Assembly (NCBI GenBank): GCA_003164135.1
Contig: PLSD01000135.1
Coordinates: forward strand, 1-64,000
DNA: 64,000 bases
Reading direction: 5' to 3'
From: Acetobacteraceae bacterium
GTDB taxonomy: Bacteria; Pseudomonadota; Alphaproteobacteria; Acetobacterales; Acetobacteraceae
A model generated the notes under the pieces. That model made no database searches. It had not been told where the DNA came from and saw nothing but the letters and a program-made list of their open reading frames with translations. Shown piece after piece: positions 8,446 to 17,733 of this stretch (the first letter of the stretch is position 1; each line of letters starts with the position of its first letter). Both the position numbers and the translations under genes were made by a program.

Positions 8446-9150
8446 TCAGGCGGTTTCGGCCGATGCCACGGGCTTTGTTTTTTCCGGCGTTGCGCCGGTT
8501 TCCAGCACGCTGAGTACGAAAAAAGCGATGGCGTGATCGATCTTGGCGGGGCTGACCTCGTATTCGTTGACAGCGTCGAAGGTGACGGAGGCTATGCGCT
8601 CGAGCAACGAGATCAATGCGCCCGCCGTGGAGAATGGGTGCAGGTCCGCCGGGATGTTTCCGGCTTGCTGATTGGCATGGATGCGCCGCGCCAGGGCTTG
8701 CAGCAACGGTGCGATCGACAGGCGCCGGACCGTGGAGAAACGCTCGTCCCCTTCGTCGGCGGCGAGGTTGCGGACGCGGTAGATGGCGCGGTTGCGCTGC
8801 CAGTGGTCGGTATAGGAAGCCACGAACGCCTGCGCCTGCGCGTTGGCGGTTTCCGGGGGCCAGGGAGCATCCAGCATTTCGAGCAGTTCGGGGGTGCTTT
8901 GCGAGACCATGCGGGCGACGGCGAGCACGGCTTCGGTCGCATCCTGGAAATAGAGGTAAAACGTCGAGGTTGCGGTTTTCGCGCGCCGGGTGATGTCGGA
9001 AACGGTAAGCTCCCGCAACGGTTTGCTCTGGATCAGCTCGGCGGTGGCTTCCAGAAGGCGTTGGCGCGTCTGCTGGCCCTTGGCGCCCATGGACTGCCCG
9101 TTCTGGTTCTGCCTGGGCTTCTGGCCGGTCGCTGCGGGCTTGCGCGTCAA
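8446..9150 (-). CDS. TetR/AcrR family transcriptional regulator
   Basis: This 234-residue protein has the classical TetR N-terminal helix-turn-helix: QQTRQRLLEATAELI, then LTVSDITRRAKTATSTFYLY and FQDATEAVLAV, with a divergent C-terminal ligand-binding domain. About 25 basic residues precede the DNA-binding domain, so the true start could be at the internal Met (QSMGAKG). It is transcribed away from the DUF2889 gene and toward the preceding operon. It may sense a CoA ester or free acid of the pathway. No operator next to it could be identified. Confidence 0.88.
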   Translation of the reverse strand: MTRKPAATGQKPRQNQNGQSMGAKGQQTRQRLLEATAELIQSKPLRELTVSDITRRAKTATSTFYLYFQDATEAVLAVARMVSQSTPELLEMLDAPWPPETANAQAQAFVASYTDHWQRNRAIYRVRNLAADEGDERFSTVRRLSIAPLLQALARRIHANQQAGNIPADLHPFSTAGALISLLERIASVTFDAVNEYEVSPAKIDHAIAFFVLSVLETGATPEKTKPVASAETA

Positions 9151-9376
9151 TTCAAAATCTCCACCGTTGACTGTTCAGATAGACAGAAGACGCCGGGTTG
9201 AACAGCCGCAAGGAGGGGGTGGTTAAAAAATGACTGATATTCATTTATGTTTTATAGGTACGAAAATTTTTCATATTCAAGTGCGATTTTTGGGGCTCTG
9301 AAATGAATGTGATGATTTTGTGGGAGCGATGCGGGCGTTTATCACCGGCCCGGTGTTGGTATTGAGTTAGGAGCGT
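9151..9376. promoter_or_regulatory. Divergent intergenic region, TetR / DUF2889 protein
   Basis: These 226 bases separate the start codons of the TetR gene (minus) and the DUF2889 gene (plus). The middle (9225-9310) is AT-rich and must hold both promoters. I found neither a convincing palindrome nor a copy of the 18-bp motif described elsewhere. Confidence 0.3.
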
Positions 9377-10126
9377 ATGACAAGCCTGTATCCACACGGC
9401 GCGATGCGCCGGCGCATAGAAATCGCCTGCCGACCTGGTGAGGCGCGGGTGGCGGTGGAGGATGATTTTCATCATTTCCGCATCACCGTGCGCCACCTTG
9501 ATGGCGTGGCGACGGCGGCGTTTGCCGTCACATTGCGGCACCCCAACGCGATTTGCCCGCAGGCGAGTGACCGGCTCGCCGAATTGGTGGGCATGCGCTT
9601 GAGCGAGTCTCCGGCGGCGGTGATGCAGCGGACGGATGCGCGCCAGCAATGCACGCATATGATCGACATGGCCGGGTTGGCGGTAGCGGCGGCGGCGCGC
9701 GGCGTGGTGCGCCGGCGTTACGAGGCGCAAGTGCCCGACCGCGTGGAGAAACGCACCCACGCCAGGCTGTGGCGCGATGGTGCGCTGGCGCTGGAATGGC
9801 ATATTGAGCGCGGCACCATCACCGGGCCGGCGCCGTTTGCCGGGCGGGAGATCGGCACCGGGTTTACCGCCTGGGTGGCGGGCAGCTTGGAGCCGGAACT
9901 GGCGGAGGCGGCCTTGGTGCTGCGCCGTGCCGTGTTCATCTCGGGCGGGCGGCGGGTTGATCTGGACGCGCCGGGCAATCGCACGGGGCCGTTTGGCGGA
10001 TGCTGGGCGTGGCAGCCAGAGCGGGCGGATTTGGCCCTGCGGGTGGTCGGCTCCACGCATGATTTCACCTCCCGGCCGGAGGTTTTGACGCAGGAGGATG
10101 CCGCCTGGCTGGCGTTCGAGGTGTGA
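9377..10126 (+). CDS. DUF2889 family protein
   Basis: This 249-residue protein has the order of features I associate with DUF2889: an opening YPHGAMRRRIEIA, an EDDFHHFRITV segment, CPQASDRLAELVG, a central QCTHMIDMAGLA and a C-terminal ISGGRRVDLD. No signal peptide or membrane segment is visible. DUF2889 proteins are uncharacterised and, as I recall, are found beside hydrophobic-compound and fatty-acid catabolism genes. The conserved Cys-x-His and acidic residues could bind metal, but that is a guess. It is followed 4 bases later by the convergent thioesterase gene. Confidence 0.75.
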   Translation: MTSLYPHGAMRRRIEIACRPGEARVAVEDDFHHFRITVRHLDGVATAAFAVTLRHPNAICPQASDRLAELVGMRLSESPAAVMQRTDARQQCTHMIDMAGLAVAAAARGVVRRRYEAQVPDRVEKRTHARLWRDGALALEWHIERGTITGPAPFAGREIGTGFTAWVAGSLEPELAEAALVLRRAVFISGGRRVDLDAPGNRTGPFGGCWAWQPERADLALRVVGSTHDFTSRPEVLTQEDAAWLAFEV

Positions 10127-10130
10127 CCTC

Positions 10131-10571
10131 TCAGGGCGCCCGCAGTTTCCGCAGCGTGCCGGAGTAGCTTAAAATAATTTCGCCGTGCTGGCGCAGGGTG
10201 CCGCGGATGAAGGCGAGTTTGCCGGTCTCGCGCAGCACCTGCAGGTCCGCTTCCAGAATGGCGCCGCTTACGCCGCTTGCCAGATACTGCACGGTAAAGT
10301 CGATGGTCACGACATTGGTGCGGGTGACGCGGTGGTCGAGATAGAGCGGCAGGAACAGGCATTGCTCGGCGATGGCGGCGAGATAGCCGCCGTGCAGGCT
10401 GCCAAGGCGGTTGGCATGGCTGGCGCTGGTGGCAAAACGCGCCGTGGCGTGGCCGGGGCCGTTGGAGCGGACCAGCACCTCGCCGAGCAGATCGTCAAAC
10501 CCCTGCGCCGCGCCGGGCTCATCCAGCGGCGCCCAGCCGGTGTTGGTCTCGTTCAGGTCGGAGTCAGTCAT
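10131..10571 (-). CDS. PaaI-type hotdog thioesterase
   Basis: The reading frame encodes about 146 residues from MTDSDLNETN; upstream in-frame starts at ~10601 and 10625 are possible. The HANRLGSLHGGYLAAIAEQC segment matches the PaaI/4HBT_3 active-site region (HGG with a following acidic residue), with VTIDFTVQYLA and a C-terminal hotdog strand pattern. Such enzymes hydrolyse acyl-CoA esters and relieve CoA sequestration in degradation pathways. It lies downstream of, and on the same strand as, the acyl-CoA dehydrogenase at 10655 and is probably cotranscribed with it. Confidence 0.8.
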   Translation of the reverse strand: MTDSDLNETNTGWAPLDEPGAAQGFDDLLGEVLVRSNGPGHATARFATSASHANRLGSLHGGYLAAIAEQCLFLPLYLDHRVTRTNVVTIDFTVQYLASGVSGAILEADLQVLRETGKLAFIRGTLRQHGEIILSYSGTLRKLRAP

Positions 10572-10654
10572 CAAGCCAGCCTTGCCGATAGGTTTTCGCA
10601 TTGAGCCTTGCCGCCGGTTTGCCAAAAATCATGCAAACCGGCGGCGGGACTGGT

Positions 10655-11818
<1,164 letters not shown>

Positions 11819-11920
11819 GGCAGCTTCCTTCCTAAGTGGCTTACGCTAACCCAGCGCCGGAGGGGCAAGGGAAGGTGAGCCGGGGTTGTTGTAAAATTGA
11901 ATCCAACGGAATACAAATAT

Positions 11921-11938
11921 CACCTAGTATGATATGTC
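11921..11938. promoter_or_regulatory. Putative operator, 18-bp motif copy 1
   Basis: CACCTAGTATGATATGTC lies between the divergent acyl-CoA dehydrogenase (minus, start 11818) and phosphotransferase (plus, start 12045) genes. Its left half CACCTAGT matches the half-sites at 50051 and 59490; the right half is more degenerate. It is one of at least six intergenic copies of CACnTAGTnTAnTAnGTG in the window. The regulator is unknown. Confidence 0.6.
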
Positions 11939-12044
11939 GGAAATGGATAGAAGCGCAACCGTGGCGCCGTTGCATGTGCCATGCTGGGGTCAGGGTCCAG
12001 GAACCATGGTTTGAGCCGTCGCAACCGGCCGAGGGAAGAGATAG

Positions 12045-13106
12045 ATGACGCAAGCTGGCGCGGGGAATAACACCACACCGGAGCAGCCGTTCGACATTGC
12101 GGCGCTGGACGCTTGGATGCACGCGCATATCGAGGGCTACGGCGGGCCTCTGGAGGTGGAAAAATTTCCCGGCGGGCAGTCCAATCCGACGTTCCGGCTG
12201 ACCACGCCCGCGCGCGCGTATGTGATGCGCCGCAAGCCCGCGGGGCAGTTGCTGGCCGGCGCGCACGCGGTGGACCGGGAGTACCGGATTATTTCCGCTC
12301 TGGGTACGCAGGCGTTTCCGGTGCCCAAGGCTTATGCCTATTGTGACGACAACAACGTCATCGGTACGGCGTTTTATATCATGGAGCTGGTTGAGGGGCG
12401 GATCTTCTGGGACCCGACGTTCGCCAGCCTGCCCAAGCCCGAGCGCGCGGCTTATTTCGACGCCATGAACGCGACTATCGCGCAGTTGCACGGGATTGAT
12501 TACCGCGCCGCCGGGTTGGAGGGTTACGGCAAACCGGGTACTTATTTTGCCCGCCAGATTGCCCGCTGGGTGCGTTCCTACCGCGAGGACGAGCAGGCCG
12601 GGCGCATTCCGGCAATGGACCGGCTGGCGGACTGGCTGCCCGCGCATATTCCCGATGACGGCGATGAGACCAGCATCGTGCATGGCGATTTCCGTTGCGA
12701 CAACATGATCTTCCATCCCACCGAGCCGCGCGTGGTCGCGGTGCTGGACTGGGAGCTTTCCACCCTGGGGCATCCGCTGGCGGATTTCACTTATCACTTG
12801 ATGATGTACCGCACGCCGAAAGGCCTGCCCGCCGGCATGCTGGGCGATGACCCGGTGGCGCTGGGGCTGCCGACCGAGGCGGAATATGTGGCGGCCTATT
12901 GCCGGCGCACCGGGCGGGCGGGAATTCCGGCGCTGGATTTCTATCTCGCCTTCAATATGTTCCGCTTTGCCGGGATTATTCATGGCATCAAGGGCCGCCT
13001 GCTGCGCGGCAATGCTTCAAGCGCCCATGCGGCTCAGATGGTGAGCCAACTGGATGATCTGGCTGAACACGCCTGGCAACAGGCCGTGGCGGCCGGGGCC
13101 GAATAG
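12045..13106 (+). CDS. Phosphotransferase, ACAD10/11-kinase-like (LvaA-like)
   Basis: This 353-residue aminoglycoside-phosphotransferase-fold protein has FPGGQSNPTFRL (nucleotide loop), YVMRRKP (ATP-binding lysine), the catalytic loop HGDFRCDN at 213-220 with Asp215, and the metal-binding LDWE around Asp235. This set matches the kinase domain of human ACAD10/11 and Pseudomonas LvaA, which phosphorylate the 4-hydroxyl of 4-hydroxyacyl-CoAs. The next gene, 26 bases away, encodes an ACAD10/11-type dehydrogenase, so the pair mirrors that fused enzyme. Role in 4-hydroxyacid use is inferred from family knowledge. Confidence 0.85.
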   Translation: MTQAGAGNNTTPEQPFDIAALDAWMHAHIEGYGGPLEVEKFPGGQSNPTFRLTTPARAYVMRRKPAGQLLAGAHAVDREYRIISALGTQAFPVPKAYAYCDDNNVIGTAFYIMELVEGRIFWDPTFASLPKPERAAYFDAMNATIAQLHGIDYRAAGLEGYGKPGTYFARQIARWVRSYREDEQAGRIPAMDRLADWLPAHIPDDGDETSIVHGDFRCDNMIFHPTEPRVVAVLDWELSTLGHPLADFTYHLMMYRTPKGLPAGMLGDDPVALGLPTEAEYVAAYCRRTGRAGIPALDFYLAFNMFRFAGIIHGIKGRLLRGNASSAHAAQMVSQLDDLAEHAWQQAVAAGAE

Positions 13107-13132
13107 ACAATCTAGAACAGGAAAACATCGTC

Positions 13133-14320
13133 ATGGACCAGATACATGCTGCTGCCGCCCCCGGAATTTCGCCGCGCGCGCTCGATATCGCCACGCGCGT
13201 GGAAAAATTCGTGCGCGAGGTTGTTGCCCCCTACGAGAAAGATCCTCGCGCCACCTCGCACGGGCCGACGGATGAGCTGATTCACGAATTGCGCGCCAAA
13301 GCTCGCGCGGCGGGGGTGCTCACGCCGCACATTTATCCGGATGGCGGGCATATGACGCATCTGGAAACCGCGCTGACACTGCGCCATTCCGGCCTCTCGC
13401 CGCTGGGGCCGATTGCCTGCAACACCATGGCGCCGGATGAGGGCAATATGTTCCTGCTCGGCGCCGTGGGCAGCAAGGATTTGAAGGAACGCTTCCTCAA
13501 GCCGCTGGTTTCCGGCGAGGCGCGCTCGACATTTTTTATGACCGAGCCGGCCGAGGATAACGGCGCCGGGTCCGATCCTTCGATGATGCTGACCACCTGC
13601 CATCTGGATGGCAATCACTGGGTCGTCAATGGCCGCAAATCGTTCGCCACTGGCGCGCAGGGGGCAAAAATTGGCATTGTGATGGCAAAATCCAGCGATG
13701 GCGCCTGCATGTTTCTGGTCAATCTGCCGGACCCGGCGATTACCATCGAGCGGGTTCCCGATACCATCGACTCCTCCATGCCGGGCGGCCATTGCGTGGT
13801 GAAAATCGAGAATTTGCGCATTCCCGCTGACCAGATGCTGGGCAATAGCGGCGAGGGCTTTAAATACGCGCAGGTGCGGCTCTCGCCCGCGCGCCTGACG
13901 CACTGCATGCGCTGGCTGGGCTCGTGCATCCGCGCCAATGAAATCGCCGTGGATTACGCGATCAAACGCCAGGCGTTCGGCAAGGCGTTGATCGACCACG
14001 AAGGTGTGGGCTTCCAGCTTGCCGATAACATGATCGACCTGAAGCAGTGCGAGCTGATCATCGACTGGTGCGCGCGCATTCTCGACACCGGCGCGCTGGG
14101 TACGGTGGAAAGTTCGATGGCGAAGGTCGCGGTTTCGGAAGCGTTGTTCCGCGTGGCGGACCGCTGCGTGCAGATTATGGGCGGCACGGGCGTGACCACC
14201 GATACCATCGTGCAGCAGGTGTTCCGCGAAGTGCGGGCATTCCGCATTTATGACGGGCCGACGGAAGTGCATAAATGGTCGCTGGCGAAGAAGATCAAGC
14301 GCCTCGGCCGCCCGTACTAA
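13133..14320 (+). CDS. Acyl-CoA dehydrogenase, ACAD10/11-like (LvaC-like)
   Basis: This 395-residue protein has the acyl-CoA dehydrogenase fold: FFMTEPAEDNGAGSDPSMML, WVVNGRKSFATGA, RQAFGKALIDHEGV, QIMGGTGVTTDT. The C-terminal active-site segment RIYDGPTEVHKW resembles ACAD10/11 and LvaC rather than classical MCAD-type sequences. In that clade the enzyme acts on 4-phosphoacyl-CoAs made by the partner kinase and isomerises them toward 3-hydroxyacyl-CoA. The kinase gene lies directly upstream, supporting a two-protein version of that pathway. The exact substrate is not readable. Confidence 0.87.
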   Translation: MDQIHAAAAPGISPRALDIATRVEKFVREVVAPYEKDPRATSHGPTDELIHELRAKARAAGVLTPHIYPDGGHMTHLETALTLRHSGLSPLGPIACNTMAPDEGNMFLLGAVGSKDLKERFLKPLVSGEARSTFFMTEPAEDNGAGSDPSMMLTTCHLDGNHWVVNGRKSFATGAQGAKIGIVMAKSSDGACMFLVNLPDPAITIERVPDTIDSSMPGGHCVVKIENLRIPADQMLGNSGEGFKYAQVRLSPARLTHCMRWLGSCIRANEIAVDYAIKRQAFGKALIDHEGVGFQLADNMIDLKQCELIIDWCARILDTGALGTVESSMAKVAVSEALFRVADRCVQIMGGTGVTTDTIVQQVFREVRAFRIYDGPTEVHKWSLAKKIKRLGRPY

Positions 14321-14344
14321 AGGGCAGCGCGCCACCGCGGCGGA

Positions 14345-14566
14345 TCAGCTGGATTCGGGCAGATCGTCGAAATTGTAGAGTGGATCGGCCTTGGCGCGCT
14401 CCAGCGGGTAATAGGCTTCGACCTCGGCGTCGAACACGTAGATCAGGGCCCGGCCGTTGCTCACCGAGACCATCCGGTACGGCGGGCCGCCCGCGCCAAA
14501 GGTGCGATAAGCGGCGTCGCCCTGAAATTCCGGGCCGGGATCGGCCGCTTGCTTGAAATTCCGCAT
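14345..14566 (-). CDS. Small hypothetical protein
   Basis: This 73-residue protein begins MRNFKQAADPGPEF and contains GAGGPPYRMVSVSNGRALIY followed by VFDAEVEAYYP. A strong ribosome-binding site (GAGGAG, 7 bases before the ATG at 14564-14566) and codon bias like its neighbours support it as a real gene. It has no membrane segment or cysteine and ends acidic (DDLPESS). It is convergent with the dehydrogenase at 13133 and divergent from the amidohydrolase at 14675, sharing a 108-base promoter region with the latter. I do not recognise it. Confidence 0.65.
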   Translation of the reverse strand: MRNFKQAADPGPEFQGDAAYRTFGAGGPPYRMVSVSNGRALIYVFDAEVEAYYPLERAKADPLYNFDDLPESS

Positions 14567-14628
14567 GGTTCACTCCTCTTTTTATTGCATGTCATTCGCA
14601 ATTGCTTGCCAGCGGCACCTTAAATAGG

Positions 14629-14645
14629 TATCTTTTATAAAGATA
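14629..14645. promoter_or_regulatory. Perfect palindrome in divergent promoter
   Basis: TATCTTTTATAAAGATA has 7-bp perfect arms (TATCTTT/AAAGATA) around a 3-base centre, in the 108-base gap between the small protein (minus) and the amidohydrolase (plus). It is a good candidate operator. Just downstream, ATCGTAGTTATACAGGAG at 14649-14666 weakly resembles the 18-bp motif and overlaps the amidohydrolase ribosome-binding site. Confidence 0.5.
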
Positions 14646-14674
14646 GCTATCGTAGTTATACAGGAGGAAAAAGA

Positions 14675-15763
14675 ATGTCACGTTTCGTTTTTAGCGCGGA
14701 CGCCCACATAACGGAACCTGGGGATCTGTTCGTCGAAAACCTGCCCGCTTCAATGCACGCCTACGCGCTGCGCGCCGAGGTCGGCGAGGGGTTCATGCAG
14801 ACGATGATCGGCGACCAGATTGTGCATCGGCTGAAACTGGGCGGGGAAGGGCGGTCGGACGCCATGAAGATGCGCCGTGCCGGATCACGCGATTTGAAAA
14901 TGCGGGTGGCCGACATGGAAGCCGACGGCGTTGACGGCGAGATCTGCTACCCCTCGCTCGGGCTGATGCTTTACCACATCGCGGACCCTGACGCCGAGCT
15001 GGCCACCGCGCAGATTTATAACGACTGGACCCGGCATTATTTTGATGGCTATGAAAACCGCTTTGTGCGTTGCGGGATTTTGCCGGTTCGCCGGCTTGAG
15101 GACACGATGGCCGAGATGAAGCGGGTGGCGAGCTTTGGCATCACCAGCGCCATGTTGCCGGCCGTGAGCCCGAAAGGTGTTCCCACCTATAATCTGGACG
15201 CCTGGGACCCGGTGTTCCAGCTTGCATCGGATCTAGGCATGGTCTTCGTTTTCCATACCGGCACGGGTGGCAACCCGGTGATCGAGCGCGGCGCGGGGGG
15301 GGCGATTATCAACTACACGCATCAGATGACAGAGGCGCAGGACACCATCATGCGGCTGGTCTCCGGCGGCATTCTGGAGCGTTTCCCCAAAGTGCAGACG
15401 GCGTTTATTGAATCAGGTGCCAGTTGGCTTGCGGGACTTTCCGAGCGCATGGATGAGGTTTTTGAGGCGCATCACTATTACGTGCGGCCCAAGCTGAGCC
15501 TGAAGCCAAGCGAATATGTGCGCCGGCAGGTGAAAGTGGCGTTCCAGTATGATCGTGGTTGCGTGATGAGCCGCAGCGTGACCGGACATGAGGCGCTGAT
15601 GTTCGCCAGCGATTATCCGCATATGGAAGGTACCTTTCCGCAGACACGAAAAGTGATCGACGATCTGTTTGTCGGGATTGATATTCCGGCCACTGAACAG
15701 CGCGATATTCTGGGCGGCACGGCGGCGCGGCTGTTCAAATTTCCAGGCGCGCCGGCGGCCTGA
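14675..15763 (+). CDS. Amidohydrolase family protein (COG2159 type)
   Basis: This 362-residue TIM-barrel hydrolase has the N-terminal metal motif Asp9-x-His11-x-x-Glu14 (SADAHITEPGDLF), then MEADGVDGEICYPSLGL, FVFHTGTGG, FIESGASW and the late metal Asp in FASDYPHMEGTFP. It starts at an ATG preceded by CAGGAGG. It resembles the protein at 435 in motif order but is 75 residues shorter and has diverged. Members of this family can hydrolyse or decarboxylate pathway intermediates; no substrate can be assigned. Confidence 0.85.
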   Translation: MSRFVFSADAHITEPGDLFVENLPASMHAYALRAEVGEGFMQTMIGDQIVHRLKLGGEGRSDAMKMRRAGSRDLKMRVADMEADGVDGEICYPSLGLMLYHIADPDAELATAQIYNDWTRHYFDGYENRFVRCGILPVRRLEDTMAEMKRVASFGITSAMLPAVSPKGVPTYNLDAWDPVFQLASDLGMVFVFHTGTGGNPVIERGAGGAIINYTHQMTEAQDTIMRLVSGGILERFPKVQTAFIESGASWLAGLSERMDEVFEAHHYYVRPKLSLKPSEYVRRQVKVAFQYDRGCVMSRSVTGHEALMFASDYPHMEGTFPQTRKVIDDLFVGIDIPATEQRDILGGTAARLFKFPGAPAA

Positions 15764-15773
15764 AATATCGGCT

Positions 15774-15833
15774 TTTGTCATGGCGGGACGTAGATTTCTC
15801 CGCGAAGGGAAACTAAGATCACGCCATGACAAA
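15774..15833. repeat. 12-bp inverted repeat across a start codon
   Basis: TTTGTCATGGCG (15774-15785) and its exact complement CGCCATGACAAA (15822-15833) are separated by 36 bases. The second arm contains the ATG start codon (15826) of the downstream crotonase, so the transcript could fold to hide the start. The weak upstream ribosome-binding site (GAAGGGAAA, around 15804-15812) lies in the loop. It could instead be an operator or a small palindromic element. Confidence 0.55.
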
Positions 15834-16608
15834 TGCTCTTATCAAACTCGAAGTTTCAAATGGTCTTGCCCGGCTGACTCTCGCCAATCCGGCGGCGGGC
15901 AATGTGTTGAACATGGCCGCGATCGAGGAGTTGGCACAGGCAGTTGAGAGGCTGAAGGCACAGACGCCGCGCGCGGTTTTGTTGAGCGCCGAGGGTAAGA
16001 ATTTTTGTGTCGGCGGTGATATCCGCTCGTTTTCCTCGGCGCCGGATCGTGGTGCGTTGCTGGAACAAATGGCCGGGCGCCTGCATGAATCCGTGGCGGC
16101 GCTGGCGGCTTTGCCGGCACCTGTGATTGCCGTGGTGCAAGGGGCTGCCGCAGGGGCTGGTTTGAGCCTGGTTGCGGGGGCAGATTTGGTGCTGGCGGGG
16201 CGGAATGCGAATTTTACCATGGCCTATACCGGCATCGCTTTCAGCCCGGATGGCGGGGCGACGTATTTTCTGCCGCGCCTGATCGGCCTGCGCCGCACAC
16301 AGGAAATGGCGCTGACCAACCGCCGGCTTTCCGCCGAGGAAGCTTTGCAATGGGGGCTGGTGACGAAAGTGGTTGACGATGACCAGCTTGCCGCCGAGGG
16401 CGAGGCGCTGGCGCAACGCATTGCCGCTGGGCCGAGTTTTGCCTTTGGCGCGGTGAAAAAACTGCTGAATGACGGTGCGACACGGAATTTGGTGACGCAG
16501 CTGGCGGCCGAGACGCAGGCGATTGCCGCCACTGCGCGCAGTGAGGATGCCGGCGAGGGATTGGCTGCATTTCTGGAGCGCAGGCCCTCGAAGTTTAAAG
16601 GCTACTGA
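15826..16608 (+). CDS. Enoyl-CoA hydratase/isomerase, PaaG-like
   Basis: This 260-residue crotonase shows NPAAGNVLNMAAIEELAQAV, the oxyanion-hole AEGKNFCVGGDIRSF, GAAAGAGLSLVAGADLVLAG, and FSPDGGATYFLPRLIG. Asp in the last motif, rather than two Glu residues, is typical of PaaG-like isomerases/ring-opening intermediates and some hydratases. The C-terminus FLERRPSKFKGY is the usual family ending. It follows the amidohydrolase by 62 bases containing the start-codon inverted repeat. Isomerase or hydratase activity cannot be distinguished by sequence. Confidence 0.88.
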   Translation: MTNALIKLEVSNGLARLTLANPAAGNVLNMAAIEELAQAVERLKAQTPRAVLLSAEGKNFCVGGDIRSFSSAPDRGALLEQMAGRLHESVAALAALPAPVIAVVQGAAAGAGLSLVAGADLVLAGRNANFTMAYTGIAFSPDGGATYFLPRLIGLRRTQEMALTNRRLSAEEALQWGLVTKVVDDDQLAAEGEALAQRIAAGPSFAFGAVKKLLNDGATRNLVTQLAAETQAIAATARSEDAGEGLAAFLERRPSKFKGY

Positions 16609-16649
16609 ACCGCCGGGCGGCTTTCCCGGCATAAAAACGAGGGAACACC

Positions 16650-17681
16650 ATGGAAAAACGTTTTCTGGGCCGCAGCGGCTTGCAGGTTTCGGCTCTCAGT
16701 TTTGGCCTGATGACATTTGGCGGCACCGGCATGTTCAAAAGTGTCGGCACGACGCAGGTGGAAGAGGCGGCGCGGCAGATTGATATCGCGATCGAGGCAG
16801 GGGTGACGCTGTTCGATACCGCGGATATTTATTCCGGTGGACAATCGGAAGAAATTCTGGCGGCGGCGCTTGGAGACAAGCGCGAAAAAATAATCATTGC
16901 CACGAAAGTTTATGGCATGATGGGTAAGGGCGACCATGATCGCGGCCTGTCGCGGCAGCATATCATCGCCGCCTGTGAGGCAAGTTTGCGGCGGTTGAAG
17001 ACGGACCGGATCGATTTGTACCAGGTGCATAATTTCGACTCGCTGGTGCCGGTTGAAGAGACGTTGCGCGCGTTGGATGACCTCGTGCGCGCGGGCAAGG
17101 TGCGTTACATCGGCAGTTCCAACCATTTTGGCTGGCAGCTCACGAAAGCAATGGGTGTTTCTGAAAGGCTTGGGCTGGAGCGGTATATTTCGCAGCAGAT
17201 TCAGTACTCGCTGATGGTGCGTGATGTTGAGGTGGAGATGCTGCCGGCGGGTGTGGCCCAGGGCGTTGGCGCGCTGATCTGGAGTCCGCTGGCGCAGGGG
17301 TATCTGAGTGGAAAGTTTGAGGCGGCGGCAAGTGCTGGTTCGCGGCTGGAAGCGTCTGGCCGGATCTCGATCTATGATACCGAGCGCGGCCATAAAATTG
17401 TTGCGGTATTGCGCGAAATCGCGGCGGCGCATGAGGGGGCGACGCCGAGCCAGGTGGCGTTGAACTGGTTGCTGACGCGCCCTGGCGTGACATCGGTCAT
17501 TATCGGCGCGCGGACCGAGGCGCAGTTGCGCGATAATCTGGCGGCGGCGGGTTGGAGTTTGACGGCGGAGGAAGCTGAGCGGCTGGATCGCGTGAGCGCG
17601 GTGCCGGTGGGCTACCCGGAAGTGCAGCATGGGTTTTTTCACCCGGAACGCAATCTGCCGGTGTTTCCGCGCGTGAAGTAA
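16650..17681 (+). CDS. Aldo/keto reductase
   Basis: This 343-residue NAD(P)H-dependent oxidoreductase has the full catalytic tetrad: Asp56 (LFDTADIY), Tyr61, Lys86 (ATKVYG) and His127 (YQVHNFD). It also shows VRYIGSSNHFGWQL, QIQYSLMVR and the cofactor-binding end GARTEAQLRDNLAA. It looks like the YajO/potassium-channel beta-subunit branch (AKR12/13 type). It lies 41 bases after the crotonase and ends in a terminator. It probably reduces a ketone or aldehyde intermediate; substrate unknown. Confidence 0.88.
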   Translation: MEKRFLGRSGLQVSALSFGLMTFGGTGMFKSVGTTQVEEAARQIDIAIEAGVTLFDTADIYSGGQSEEILAAALGDKREKIIIATKVYGMMGKGDHDRGLSRQHIIAACEASLRRLKTDRIDLYQVHNFDSLVPVEETLRALDDLVRAGKVRYIGSSNHFGWQLTKAMGVSERLGLERYISQQIQYSLMVRDVEVEMLPAGVAQGVGALIWSPLAQGYLSGKFEAAASAGSRLEASGRISIYDTERGHKIVAVLREIAAAHEGATPSQVALNWLLTRPGVTSVIIGARTEAQLRDNLAAAGWSLTAEEAERLDRVSAVPVGYPEVQHGFFHPERNLPVFPRVK

Positions 17682-17710
17682 AATACCCAAGGAAAATCAT
17701 GGGTATTTTT
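17680..17710 (+). terminator. Rho-independent terminator
   Basis: A 10-bp stem (AAAATACCCA at 17680-17689 with TGGGTATTTT at 17700-17709) with a 10-base loop overlaps the aldo/keto reductase stop codon and ends in a short T-run. It closes the 14675-17681 transcription unit. Confidence 0.75.
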
Positions 17711-17733
17711 GAGAGCAGAAAGCGATTGAGACG

